A stretch of 64,000 nt of DNA from Ornithodoros turicata (taxonomy: Eukaryota > Arthropoda > Arachnida > Ixodida > Argasidae), in the NCBI RefSeq assembly GCF_037126465.1, contig NC_088201.1, positions 3,477,001 to 3,541,000 of the forward strand. Reading direction: 5' to 3'. Under the pieces are notes generated by a model, which was not told the origin of the DNA, ran no database searches, and saw nothing but the letters and a program-made list of their open reading frames with translations. Below, in pieces: positions 11,998 through 24,700 of the stretch. Within the stretch, counting starts at the first letter, position 1; each line of letters opens with the position of its first letter. The translations under genes were made by a program, and so were the position numbers.

Positions 11998-12385
11998 CGA
12001 CCTACTAGATTATAACGACGATGTCATAATCAGCAACCCCTATAAGAAGCCCGTCCGCACGATCCGCTAGGGGCGCTACTCATCAGCACGCGAGATCTGC
12101 ATCACGATTGGACGATGGAAATATGAATTCTGAACGCGCAGAAGCGTATGTACGACTACCGTAGCAGACGACAGCGATAGCTCCTATGAAAACGCGTAGA
12201 ATGATGATGACAATCAACCTCAGAATGAAGCATCTGCGGAATATCCACCGCTTGTACAGAAATACTAAGGTAAGCTGAAGTACAAAGTATTGTAGAAGTT
12301 GAGGAAGCAATAACTGGGCTACCTTCCAAAAATGCGGCGCTGGGAAGGAGTGCCTGTGACATGGTCGCTATAATCTAGTAGGTCG
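11998..12385 (-). mobile_element. MITE with 29-base TIRs
   Basis: It starts CGACCTACTAGATTATAACG and ends with the inverse, CGCTATAATCTAGTAGGTCG. Most of the interior (12065-12360) is repeated in reverse orientation at 29358-29720. It lies about 160 bases downstream of the P5CS stop codon. Confidence 0.75.
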
Positions 12386-12542
12386 TGGACGAAACAGATG
12401 CGCAACGTCCAAGGTACAAAGCCAATAAATAATTCTCACAGCTGTCCAGGAGCCCTAACCAAAACACTCACACTTCGGCGGAGGCATAAACAAGACACCC
12501 GTCCTGTCAATCGTATAATAAATAATTATAGCTCCATATAAA

Positions 12543-12703
12543 TCACGCGATCACTTCGTGGGTGTACTGCTTGGTGCCGCCCTCGGCAAAATCAGCCACA
12601 GTGTCGCCGGCTCCCTGCAGGATCCACTTGCTCGTCAGAAGGCCATCCAGGCCGACAGGACCACGGGCGTGGATGCGTCCCGTGCTGATGCCTACTTCAG
12701 CGC
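12543..12703 (-). CDS. ALDH18A1: P5CS exon 6 (terminal)
   Basis: It starts after a 54-base intron (12704-12757) and encodes [20 protein letters not shown], then [20 protein letters not shown] and the end YTHEVIA, then TGA at 12543-12545. No AATAAA on the minus strand was found in the next 400 bases. Confidence 0.93.
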
Positions 12704-15700
12704 CTGCACAAAGTACGTGTTAGCGGAGCTTCGAAAGAGAGCGGAATGTGAACTTACCGAGCCCAAAGCGGTATCCGTCTGCAAAGCGGGTGCTGCAATT
12801 GTGGAATGCACAGGCACTGTCAACTGCTTGGAGGAACTTCTTAGCGGTTTCCTCTGAAAAGAGTCTGCCGTGTACCCCCATCTCTCGCACAACATTAAAA
12901 AAGCTGTTGAAACTTTGACAAAAAAAAAAAAAATCATTTGATTGCTACAAACTTTTTCGCTCAAAGTGGATGTATTTTGTCGTGAGCGGCAACGGACCCC
13001 TGGGAAGGAGCAAGCGGGAAAATCTCATTATCAGCTCTCGTGATATTCCCGTGACGTTCCGCGAGGATGGTCACGTGGTAACGTTCTCTCCCGCATCTCT
13101 GTGGTGTTCACAGCTGCTGGACGCTAGGAATTCGGCGACAACCCAAGCAGCACAATGTACTGAAAGTTGAGTGCAATAGGGGTGGACGGTAGGTGCGTTC
13201 TTTTCGGCAAAAAAAGTGCTGCACCTAAATCCCTGGTTTTCTGGGTTGGGAAGACCGCGAAAACCAGTTTAGTGAAAGGTGCAAAGGGACTAAACCCTTG
13301 AAAAGAATGCAATCACATGACAGTGACAACGGGCTGTCGTCTGCTACGAAGCAGGGCTGTAGCTGCGTAGGTTTGAGTTTTCGTAGAGCGTGGAGTTTTG
13401 TTCGTATGCGCAGTCCCACATTCTTCTGGTTCTTGTGACGGTAATGGCGTGTAACGCGAGTCTGGCTGCCTTTATGGAGCTAGTTGATTCGGACTCAGAA
13501 GACGAGTGTTATGAATCGCGCTTGGTTTGTGCTACAATCAAAGTTCTCGAGAGGCATGAATGCTGTCGAATTCCTCTGTATTATGAAACTGTCGTGCCGA
13601 AGTACATGGAATTCGAGTACAAACGTTTGTTCCGACTGTCTACACGCCGTGTCCAGCAACTTGCCGACATGTACGAGGCCTCCGAGTTCTACCCATCGAG
13701 CAGGGGCCAGATTTCGAAGACCGACGTCGCAGCCATTTCACGATGTCGTCTGCTTCCACACTTTTTCACCCACGTACGGGAAGGTGCAGAGGTTTTTGGG
13801 TTCAACGTGAAACTGGGGCAGAGGGAACTACGAAAAGAACGCGGGCGGGGCAAGAGTGCGCCGAGGAGGGGACGAAAAGAATGAAAAGGTGCTGCACCCT
13901 CCGAACCGGTTTGCTGGGTGCAAGGAGGTGCAAGCGAAAAGAACGCACCTGGTATGTGTCTTATCGATGTTCCTTAGTTTCACGAGTCTGTTCAAGGCCT
14001 TCCACCTACCCGTCCACCCCTATTGCACCCGACTTTCAGTACATTTTGCTGCTTGGGAAGAGTGAGCAAGGCCACACACTAGGGATCACGTGAAAGTGGC
14101 CGCCAATAATCAGCCGGACAGGAATGTCGTCATAGGAATGCCCTATGTCGTCACACGTACTGGCGTCGCGCATATACGTCTCTCTGCGCGGGAATTTCGA
14201 ATCGCGTGGATCCAATTATTTATAATGCCGATAATAAACTATGGCGCTCAAGACAACGCGAAGTGAAGCAGAGATTCGGTTAATCCGGGAATGCACTCCC
14301 CGTGGCAATAAATATGCGCCAATTGATGCTCAGGGACAGCCAACTATGCCTCCAATGGCCTCTCCTATTACGAGGGGCGTTCAGTATATTCCGAGCCTAA
14401 CACCCCCCGCCCCCCTCACGAACGTCAATGCACTTCACAGCTTCCAATGCTTTCCATTTTCCATGCTTACCATTTTCTGTGACGATGGCATCCGTATGGC
14501 CGCTCCCATACGCATTAATGTGTTCAATGGCGTCATCCACGGAATCGACCACTTCGATGGCGCACTCCAGAGCCCCGTACTCGATACGTAGGGAACGCGC
14601 GGCTGGTGGACCAAATGTCAGCAGACGGGAGAGCTTGGGTCCCGAGTGAAGCACCACCCCTTCTTTCCTGAGCATTGTACAGAGGCGGGAGAAGGCAGGA
14701 CTGTCCACCACGGATCGGTGTACCAGGAGCGTCTCCATGGCATTGCAAGCGGCAGGATAGTCACACTTAGCGTCACGGACCACACGGAGGGCCTTCTCGA
14801 GGTCCGCCTCCTGGTCCACGTACACGTGACAGACTCCTTCGCTGTGGCCTAGAACTGCGGGACAAGGAAGACGTACGAAGACTAAATGAGGTTTCTGCAG
14901 TGGAGCACGAACAAATCGATAGGCAGTTCTGCTGCACTTTTTTCTTTATTTTTTATTTATTTATTCAGAGAGCTCTGCAGCGCCGTGAGGCATTACAGCA
15001 GAGGAGTGAGGAAGTACAATGGTGATGCTACTTGCATCATTCTCAGGAAAAACACACCAATATTGTACACTGACTACACACAGTATTACATGGTAGAAAC
15101 GAAAAAAAAAAAAAAAAAGAAGAGTAACAACAAAAACAAAGAATCAGTGCATAAGACACCTAATCTTAGCCATAAATAATGTATTATTGGCAGCATTAAC
15201 GGCTTCTTGGGGCAGAGAATTCCACTCTGGGATGGTGGAACAAAAGAAAGATTGCTTTAAAACACTCGTTGAAAAACGCAATGGTTCAATTTTTTTAGAG
15301 TGATCCATCCTGGATGATACATACACAGGTGGTAGAAGAAATTCATCCTTATTTAGACCAGTGTTTCCGCTATCAATATCGTACATCAATTTCAATCGAT
15401 TATGTCGCCTTCTATTCTTTAATTCTACTATTTAGTTTTACTAATTTTTTTTTATTTATTTTATTATTTTATTTTTTTTATTTTACTAATTTACTAATTT
15501 TATTATCTTTAATTCTTCTATTCTTTTATTTTGTCGCTTTCTATTCTTTGTTTCACCTGCCTCGCCTAAGCTGGTTCTGGTTCTGGTTAAAGCTTCATTG
15601 CTGGTTCGTGAGTCTACGCGTTTTCCCTCAAACTCAAGGCAATGTTAAGATCAAGGTCCAGAGAACGGACTTGGCGCGCCCGCAATAGACCTCTCTCTGT

Positions 15701-18700
15701 TTGTAAATAAATGACGTCATAGTGTTCGACAGCGCCACCAATTTGGTAGAGTTGAACTACGCTGGAAGTTACGTGCGTACAAGGTCGCGTACGAAAGTCC
15801 CCGAAAGAGACGCGACCTTCGGTCCTACTTTTCTTTCAATTGGAGGCAGCGAACACGTGTCCATTCGCGGAACCCAGCCCTCGATCCCCCTTCCGATTTG
15901 TTTCGGTTTCAGTCTGTCTACCAACGTCACGATGACGTTTCTTAGACAAGACAGCGGCGGGACTCTATTGCCGGTCGACTGCGCTAACCAATGTTCCTTT
16001 CCGGTAATCTTAACGCTAAAGCTGTGAATGACAGCCCTAAGTGAGCCTCATTACACGGCCCACCATATAGCATCAACGTCACACATAAACCATCAGTTAG
16101 ACAAATCCTATCGTTCAACATCACATTTTTCGCCATGATGTGATGATGAACGATGTATGCCACTATGAGCTTATTTGCCGCCCTATATATATAGGAAGTG
16201 ACTTTGTCGGGTTAAACCCGATTCCGCCCGGTTATTCCCCCCCGAACTGACCTCCGACCAATTGGGGTCAAACCCGATTTTTCCCCGAATTCCAGTCACT
16301 ATGAAATCCTCAAGGGACGTTTCCACTGAAGGCGAACAAAGGTCGCCACGTGTAACGCATGTAAGAATGGGTCACTTACGTTCCCAGCAGTACAACCATG
16401 TGTGGCGTCAACACTGTCTATGCCTTCGGGGATTACCGCTGGAAGGTCACGATCCCAAAAAACAACAACAACAACAACAAAAAAATAAAAAAAAGAGATA
16501 TTAGGAAAGGACTTAATAGACCAGAGGAAAAACAAAAACACCCGATAACACCCGAAGGCACAATTATCGCCCGATTTCTCCCCGAATTGCAGATTTAAAG
16601 ATAGCGCTCGATTTTTACCCGCCGAATCTGAGAAAGTCATTTAACCCGAAAAAGTCACTCCCTACGCTATATATATATGCTTGAACAATATCCGTTCCAA
16701 CAGCTTCCAAAGTATATATACCTGGAATCCCCCGACTCCTTTCCTGAATGGCGCGCACCAGTTGCGACGATCCCCGTGGGATGACCAGATCGATGCAATT
16801 CTCGAGAGTCAGGAGTTCTTCCACGTCCTCCCGCGTGCTGACGAGGGCGATAGCATCGGCGCAGCGGACGGGCTCCAGGGCTTCCTGGACCAGTTCGTAG
16901 AGTCGTCGATTAGAACGCTGGGCTTCGCGGCCGCCCTTGAGGAGAAGGCCGTTTCCCGTTGCGATAGCCAAAGCTGCGACCTGCGGCAAGCAGTCCGGCC
17001 GGGCCTCGAAGATAACCAGTAACACTCCAATGGGGACGGTCACCTGCGTCAGTTCCAGACCCGGTGCCAGCCGGGATCGGCGGAGCACGCGGCCAACAGC
17101 TCCCTGCGAGATCCCGTCGGGAATGCTCAGCTTATATACGCGGAAATCTATAGATTGAGATTACAGTGAACCCTCGTTAATATGACCCCCGATAATCTGA
17201 CATACGCGTTTTACGACCATACTCTTGGGGAACAATGCTGTCAAACCTCTGAAAATCTCCCCCGTTAATATGACAATTCCGCATTATGACCAAAATTTTC
17301 GGGAACGACCGTGGTCATAATAACGAGGGTTCACTGTATAGCTATTCTCGCTAAATTGATGAGTTAAAGAGTGAAAAAATTGGAGCGCTACAATAAAAAG
17401 AAAAAGAAAAAAGAAATACCCCGTTCTAACGTTACTACTTTATACAGGGTGTTTCACCTAAGGCGATAAAAAATCTACTGGCTACGTATACCCGCTGGAG
17501 GATTGTCGGACTTTCGACAATTACCTTCTGGAAACTTTTGCCACCATCGACGAAGGCTCTTGACAATTTTTAATTGCGGGAAATTTTTTTTTTTTTTCAA
17601 TTGAACTTTGAAAATTGCCAAGCGAACCTCATTTTTATTTTTACAGAAATATGAAGTCCTCCACGGATAACGACAGACCCAACCAAAACTATGCACAGTA
17701 TCGCGACAGAAGTAGTCTAAAAAATTTTGTAAAAATTACGCTTTAGCCCCGTCTGCTTGATTTTCGCAGAGAAGCTGCGCGAAGCTCTCTTTTTGTTTGG
17801 CGAATGCGAAGAACCACCAACGCTATACGTTTCGTACGACGCACTAAAACTCACTAATATCCCTTGATATAACTTCTAAACACTCATAAACAGGTGTTTT
17901 ATATATGTCCGCTGCAGCGGAATACCGTTGCTTTCAGCCGCGAAACGGTACACTGGATTTATTTCACGAATTCGTACGTCAGTATCAGTGCATATATAGT
18001 ACTTTGGAGGAAATACACGCTTGTCAGAAACTATATTTTCAGCGTATTCTCGGGGTAATATCTTTCGTCGTATCGGCTGTGGCAGCAATTGCGGGGATCA
18101 AAGTGCGGCTTTTTCTTTTCGGATGTATAAGTTAGTGAGGTAATGTCGCAGGCGTCCTCATGTAAGTGGGCAGTGACATCTGCGACATTCGCCGCGGGAG
18201 GTGCACGGACGGTGGAAAATTTCGTCTTTGAGTTGGACTCAAATGGCCGCCCAGCGAAGGTGGTATGACGGGGGTGTCCAGCCGCATGGTACATGCACTA
18301 TCTAGGGTCAATTGAAGACAGAACATGAGAGAACTGATGTTCAGAGGCTGGAAAAAAATAGATGGGACAAATACACATACAAAGCCTCAATTGCCTAAGA
18401 AATTAATGATGAAAGGTGGAAGTCACTGAAAAGGTTAGCCAGCTGTAGGAGTCGAACCCACATCTTCTGGATTACCGGTCCAGGGCTCTACCAATTGAGC
18501 TAAGCTAACACGCCTTCCCAGCGGCTTACGACGCACCCTGGAAGTCGCTGGGAAGGCGTGTTAGCTTAGCTCAATTGGTAGAGCCCTGGACCGGTAATCC
18601 AGAAGATGTGGGTTCGCCTCCTACAGCTGCCTAACCTTTTCAGTGACTTCCATCTGCGCCTGCATTCTGCTCCATGTATGTAATTTCATATAAAACGTGA

Positions 18701-21700
18701 TTCATATAAAAATGAATGTGTTGCCGCGCAACAGCATTGCTGACGCACGTGCATCAGAACGGTCGGTTGGTGGAACGCTTTTATGCTGTTCCACGACGCA
18801 TAAGTTTTATGGAAGGATGACTGTGCTGTCCAAGCAACACTGAAACTTGAAACCATAATGATAAAATACATAAAAAGCAAGCGAGCTAGTGGCGTATATC
18901 CATGGCGAAACCCCCCCCCCCCCCCACCGAGACTATATAGGGAACAAAAAGGGACGCACACGTCCCTGTTTGTTCCCTAGTCACTAGAAATGCGACTGCC
19001 TGCTATTCTTCTCCGTCAATCAAGTGCTTCAAATTGATTTTGTGGTCTTATAGGGAATTGTTTGCTGTAGGAAAATTTATTAAACATCATGGACGACACT
19101 CACTCAGACACACTCATACGACAGGCGTGCACTTCCCACGACACGTTATATATACTACGGTCATTCCGGGGAATATTTACGTATGAAAGATGAGACGGAG
19201 ATGAACCGAGTTCCACGCCTCACACAACAACGAGGGAAGGATGAGCAGATCGTCACCTGTGCAAGACGAGCTGGTTGGTGACAAGGATCGACGTTCCTCA
19301 TCAATAGAAAAAGGGGTGTGCCACAGCACTGACATATGTGCTTCATCGTCGTTAGGGTCGTTACAAGTTAAGGAGTGGCGGGAAATTCAAAAAGGTGGGC
19401 ACGTGACACATTGCGCGTGACGTGCACCACGGCCTTCACGTATCGCGCAAAGAGCGCCGTGCACATGTTTTATCACGTGCCCACCTTTTTAAATTTCCCG
19501 CCGCCTTTTTGAATTTCCCGCCACTCGTTAGCTTGTAACGACCGTAACGACGATGAAGCGATTAAGCCCCCTGGTTCCAAAACGAACGAGTGGCAGTCAA
19601 ACACTGTTTAGACTCGCGCTGGCTGAATGCCCCCCACACAATGGACCACAAAACGCATGTGTATCAAAGTTGGCATGCTTTCCACAGCGGCCTACGAAGG
19701 TTACTGCTTTTAGCAGTCAGGTTTTAGAAGTAACATTTTAGAAGTAACATTTTGCGGTTCGTGGCTTTACGTCACGAGAGAACTGTTTAGGAGTAAACAA
19801 ATGTGCACGCATTTTTACTCCTATTTAAAAGTTATGGTATGTGGAAATTACGCTGGCCGTACCTTTTAGGTTTCGAGGTAAAAGCGGATGCACATTTTTT
19901 TTTCTTTTTGCCATCTATTACAGGTGGGCGTTTTAAGAGCGCAGAAATGTGGCTGCATCGGCTATACAGCGACGTGTATAACTCACGTTGTCAAATAATA
20001 ATAATAATAATAATGATAAGAAAAGGAAAAAAAATCATCATAAACAATGCAAGTCATAGTGGCAATATACAGGGTGTTCATTTGTATCCGTTACAGATTT
20101 TTTATTTAAAAAGATACGAGAGCTACACAGATGCCGTTTTAGCAGGTGGGTCATGCGCCCCACACCACGTGAGAAAGCGCATGTTACTACTCGACGAATA
20201 TTACGTAAAATTCATTAATCAACCGGCTTGCCATAATCGGTTCGGAAGAGTCCAGTTGACGCCAACCGCCGCAGAAATATTCTACGTTGAAAGAAATGGG
20301 AGGAGGGACAATGCAGACAACCTACCTGAGATGACTTCGCCAAATCTCGAAGTCCTTGCGCGACATTCCGCAACTTTGGCTCCGAAAGAGCCAACCTGGC
20401 CGCCAGGGCTGGAGGAAGGCCCTCAGCTTGAGCAAGGTCCTCTTTGTTGGCCTCTAGTATAGAAGCAGCCCGATCTTCCAGGAGGTCGGCCAGTCGGTTG
20501 ATGGCCCCCGAACGTTCTTCGTCAGTGAGAGCTTCGAGCACTCTGCTCCCCTGCTTGGCGTGGGCAGCCTGCGATTCTAGTGAAAGCATCTTGGTGCGGT
20601 GATCCGTGAAGAAGGTGCCCACGCGTTTGCCCTGCATAATCCGCGTGATGGCCATGTCCTGGAACCCGCTGCCGATCACCACGGAGACACCGTGCTCCAA
20701 AGCCCAGCAGGCAGCTTGAATCTGAAAAAGCACCGCGGATAATGCAGCAATGTCTTGGCCTGGGTGGATCAGTTATAGACCGCTCACTGAACTCAAGGTT
20801 GTTGGCGGCGTGGTACAAGTTGCAAAGGGACTGTTGCTGTTGCATCCGTAAACGAATCTATGAAACCGATACCGCTACGTTCTGCATCGGCCGACTATTT
20901 TTTTCTTGGCTTGACTTGGCTATTTTTTCTTTTCGTTTGGTCCGAAAAGCGCTTCGATATTAAGGCGGACCAGTGGCGTAGCCAGACCTCCAAGGTAGGG
21001 GGGGCTCGATACGAAAACTCGCCCCCTCCCCCCCTCCGGGGGGGGGGGAGCACACATACTTGTGCACACTGCAAAGTGCGGATGCAAAAAAAAAAGAACA
21101 AAAATAGTTGATTTGGACGTTCACAATACGATTACATGTATAGGCTGTCATGACCAATGAGGTGGTGCACGTCACGAGATGGGAAGTATTTTGAAAAGCT
21201 CATACTTTGAAAACCATTCAAGAGTGCTGCTTAGATAGGCGCCATGAACTGCAAGAACTTTCGCGATCGTCACTCTGGTCCCCGCTCCCACCCCCATATA
21301 TTATGTTCTCCTCGGATTTGCACGGTGTGCGTGGGTCGGTACGTGGCAGGTAGGGGAGGCTCGAGCCCCCCCTAGCCCCCCTGTGGCTATGCCACTGCCG
21401 CTGATACCGGTTCTTGAAATGACTGGCGGCTCCGTCTAGCACTAATACGGCTCCGGCAAACACACCAGCATTTTCGTCCATCCAGTCCTCAACCAAGTTC
21501 AGCGCCGCCAGGGCATGGGTGTAGTCGTACTGTCATCAGTAATCATTTACCTCCTCCTTATCCTGGTCTTTAGTCCACTTTTGGAGTCTCTTGCAACTTT
21601 CCTCCCTTCACGTATGCTCAAACTACCTGGCTCTACAGCTCTTCCGCTTTTTGCGTACGCGGATGACCTATCTCTAATACTTAGAGATGAAGCTTCTGTT

Positions 21701-24700
21701 GCCGCTGTCCTAGGTGTTCTAGATGCCTATGGCAACGTATCAAATGCGCGCATTAATCGGGCGAAGAGTGTTTTGCTCTTCCTTAATGCTACCCCTTCGT
21801 GCCCTGCGCCCTTTGGCATTCCTGTTAAAGACGATGTTCGCATACTAGGATATAACTTTAATAGTTGCGGACTGTCGCCGTCCTCATGGCTGAGGGTGCA
21901 CCAGCGCAGTGTCCCCGTTCTTGCTGATCTCAGAGGTTTGGTGCTCCCTATCACGTGTCGAGCCCGTCTTGCCGCCTCATGGTTTTTCAGTAAGTACTGG
22001 TACCATGGCAGTGTCGTTATTCCCCCTCGTCAGATCTTGGTAGCTGCTACTCGCACAGCTTTTCGTTTCATCTGGGGTGGCAGCGTGGAATGGGTGTCAC
22101 GCGCCCGCATGTGCTTGCAGCGGGAGTTAGGTGGCCTATGGGTTCCACATATGAAGACCAAGTGTCTCGCCCTTGGTCTTAAAGGTATTTTTGATGCGCT
22201 CATGGAGCCGTGCCACCCTGCCCATGATCTGTTACAGTTCCTCCTGGGTCCTGATGTCAGGTTTTTTTCGGCTTTTTCGCTGAGTAGGCCTCGGTCTGAG
22301 TTTGTCGCACCCCACCTCAGGGAGTATGCCTCCTCCATACGGCGCCTGCGCGAGTCCTACCCAGGTGAACGCATTTCTACCTGGACTGTGAAGCGACTGT
22401 ACAAATCTCTCTTGGAGCTTCTTGCCATGCCTCCGCCGGCTGTGGGCCTTGGTGTGCCCCGGCAGGTTGCTTGGCGTCTTGTCACCGCGGGCTGGTTCGA
22501 CGCACGTCGGGCTAGCCTGCAATGGCGCTTGGCACACGGCGTTTTACCGCTTCGGGACCGTCTGGCTCGGTACGGAGTCACCACTCCTTTCTGTCCATTC
22601 TGTGCTTGTCACGAAACTGCGGAACACGCGTTTCATCAGTGCCTTGTGCCCGATACTCTATGGCACAAAGTTGAAGTCGTGTTCGGTGTGTCACGCATTC
22701 GGTGGGCTGTCATTCAAACGCTCTTTCAGCCTCCCGTCCCGCATCGCGATAGGAAACAGTTCCTCCTTCTGGCAGTTGAGATTAACTACCAGGTGTGGAT
22801 TTCTCGCTGCATTGCAGCACAGGGTGGCCGCATCCGTAGTGTAGCAGAAGTGCTAAATCTTGTTCGAGCAGGGGTTCGTCGCGCTCTTCGTAGAGAGAGA
22901 GCTGTGCTGGGAGCTGTGCACTTTGCAAGACGGTGGCAGACATCTTTGGTCCTCTTTGAAGATGATAGAGGTACGTATGTGCTTCACTTTTAGGTGGCCA
23001 AGTACAGTGTGCCGTTGTCACTTTCGCAGCTTTCCGCGAGTCTTCGTTCGTTGCATGGTGACGTCCAGCACACATATTAATCTAGAGATCATATTGCTCT
23101 AGAGTTGGCATCTACGTAGCCTTAGTTTAGTCCGTGTGAAACGTTAGAGGGAGCCAGTCTGTGTGGCTGGTCTTCCGCTCTGATGCCAATACAGTTATCC
23201 TGCATAGTTATCCTGCAAGTTTGTGTCTGTCCAAAGCAAAAAAAAAGTTTGTGTCTGTCCAAAGGGGACTACCTCCATAGGTAGCTCTCCTGCTTGATGA
23301 CAATACACACTTATCCTGCATCCTGTAAACGTCACCTGTGCACTGTAAATAAATTTTCCTAATTTCCTACACGAAGGGTTACACCTCAAACTCGAGACCG
23401 GCATCCCTCCTTCGGACTCAGCCGTAGACCCTCCAGTGGATAACTCGTCTACAACATCATATACTTCGCCGAAAGTATCAGACGACGAAATGGCTCCGCG
23501 TGAAGATCGCAAGAGCAAGCATGACCTTCAGTTGACATCTGGATCCGGGGACAGCCCGTCTAGGCAGAAGAAGAGGAGGAGGAAACTCAAGTCTGCGTCC
23601 CTGTTGGAGAGCCAGTTCTCGGGTTCGTCGTCGGACTCATCCAGTGCCTTGCAATTCTAGTATGGAAGTGCTTATACTGACACTTAACGTCCAGGGTTTT
23701 AAAAATCCCAATAAGCAAGCCGAAGTGGTCAATCTCGGGTACAGACTCAAGTGCGACATACTCTTGCTCCAAGAAGTACATTTTCAAAACAAGTTAGAGG
23801 TTGAACATGAAAGAGAGAGTGGCTGGTTTGTCCCTTCAGATGACGCACCCTTGGAAGTCGCTGAGAAGGCGTGTTAGCTTAGCTCAATTGGTAGAGCCCT
23901 GGACCGGCAATCCAGAAGATGTGGGTTCGAGTCCTACAGCTGGCTAACCTTTTCAGTGACTTTCATCTTTCAAAGTTAGAGGTGGCCGAATTTAAGCGGA
24001 AATATCGGTTGCCTCGTTCTTTTTAGTTTTTTTTTTAACGTTTTTGTGTAGAGAGAGATGCCGGCGTTGGGATAGTTATTTTCAGTCGCCATCTTCCTAA
24101 TGATAGTTTCGTCTCGTGTGATAGCGATGGCTGGGTTATTTGCTTCGACTTTTTCATAGGCTATGCTAAGCATCGTCTGGTGAACGTCTATGCCCCTGCA
24201 TCCGCATCGAACCGTTTTTTTTTTTTTTTCGTGAGGTGGAGGACTGTGTGCGAGTCAAGTGTCCTATCTTGATAGCCGGTGATATCAATTGTGTGACCGA
24301 CTCAAATCGCGATGTCTCCGGTCCGGGACAGGGTAGGCCTACTTGGAACGCTAGAGGCCTGCGGCGGCTGTTGTCGGTCTTCGACCTAGTTGATGCGTGG
24401 CCTTTGCTTCATGATGATGTTTTCGCTTCAACGTGGTCAAGGGGACCCTCTGCGAGTCGCTTAGACAGGTTCTACGTGCCCCGGTCCGCATCGACGTCTG
24501 TCAAGGAATGCAGTGTCGTGACGTTTTCGGTGACATATGTCAGCTACCACAAGCCTCTAATCCTAGTGCAGGACGCTTCGCGCATACGTGGTCGCGGTGC
24601 GGGGACGTGGCGACTTGCCCCACCCCTTCTCAGCGATCCCATCATTGTCGCCGACGTTACTGTCCGGATCAGAGAATACCTGTCTGGTCGCGAATCAACA

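Larger units (their letters stand above)
14855..16721. other. P5CS intron 3
   Basis: It contains a LINE 3' fossil (15144-15395), an AT-rich low-complexity block (15410-15550), one copy of a dispersed repeat (15695-15950) and a TIR element (16193-16672). Confidence 0.75.
18403..18654. repeat. Inverted pair of tRNA-derived SINE copies
   Basis: Arms 18403-18535 and 18545-18654 are near-perfect inverse copies. Each has a 73-base cloverleaf (minus 18437-18509, plus 18560-18632) followed by CTAACCTTTTCAGTGACTTC. The acceptor stem pairs GTTAGCT with AGCTGGC using G-U pairs; the A box is TAGCTCAATTGG. The plus copy has a damaged B box (GGTTCGCCT). The minus copy also carries SINE body to about 18326 (ACATGAGAGAACTGATG). 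Confidence 0.85.
17104..20325. other. P5CS intron 2
   Basis: It holds a pogo-like MITE (17164-17336), a mariner-type end (about 17448 on, ACAGGGTGTTTCACCTAAGG), the head-to-head tRNA-like SINE pair (18403-18654), a polyC run at 18909-18926, a palindromic MITE (19341-19558), an ATA microsatellite near 19996-20015, and another mariner-type end at 20068 (ACAGGGTGTTCATTTGTATC). Confidence 0.75.

Noticed and set aside
12558..12857. 99-codon plus-strand frame
   Set aside because: Antisense to P5CS exons 5 and 6 and the 54-base intron.
16723..17103. Alternative P5CS acceptor adding SIPDGISQ before the exon
   Set aside because: Homologues join SSQ directly to the xxVGRVLRR block; the TCTCGCAG acceptor fits exactly.
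18560..18632. Functional cellular tRNA-Thr gene
   Set aside because: Five copies share a SINE tail, two lie in target-site duplications, and position 33 is C.
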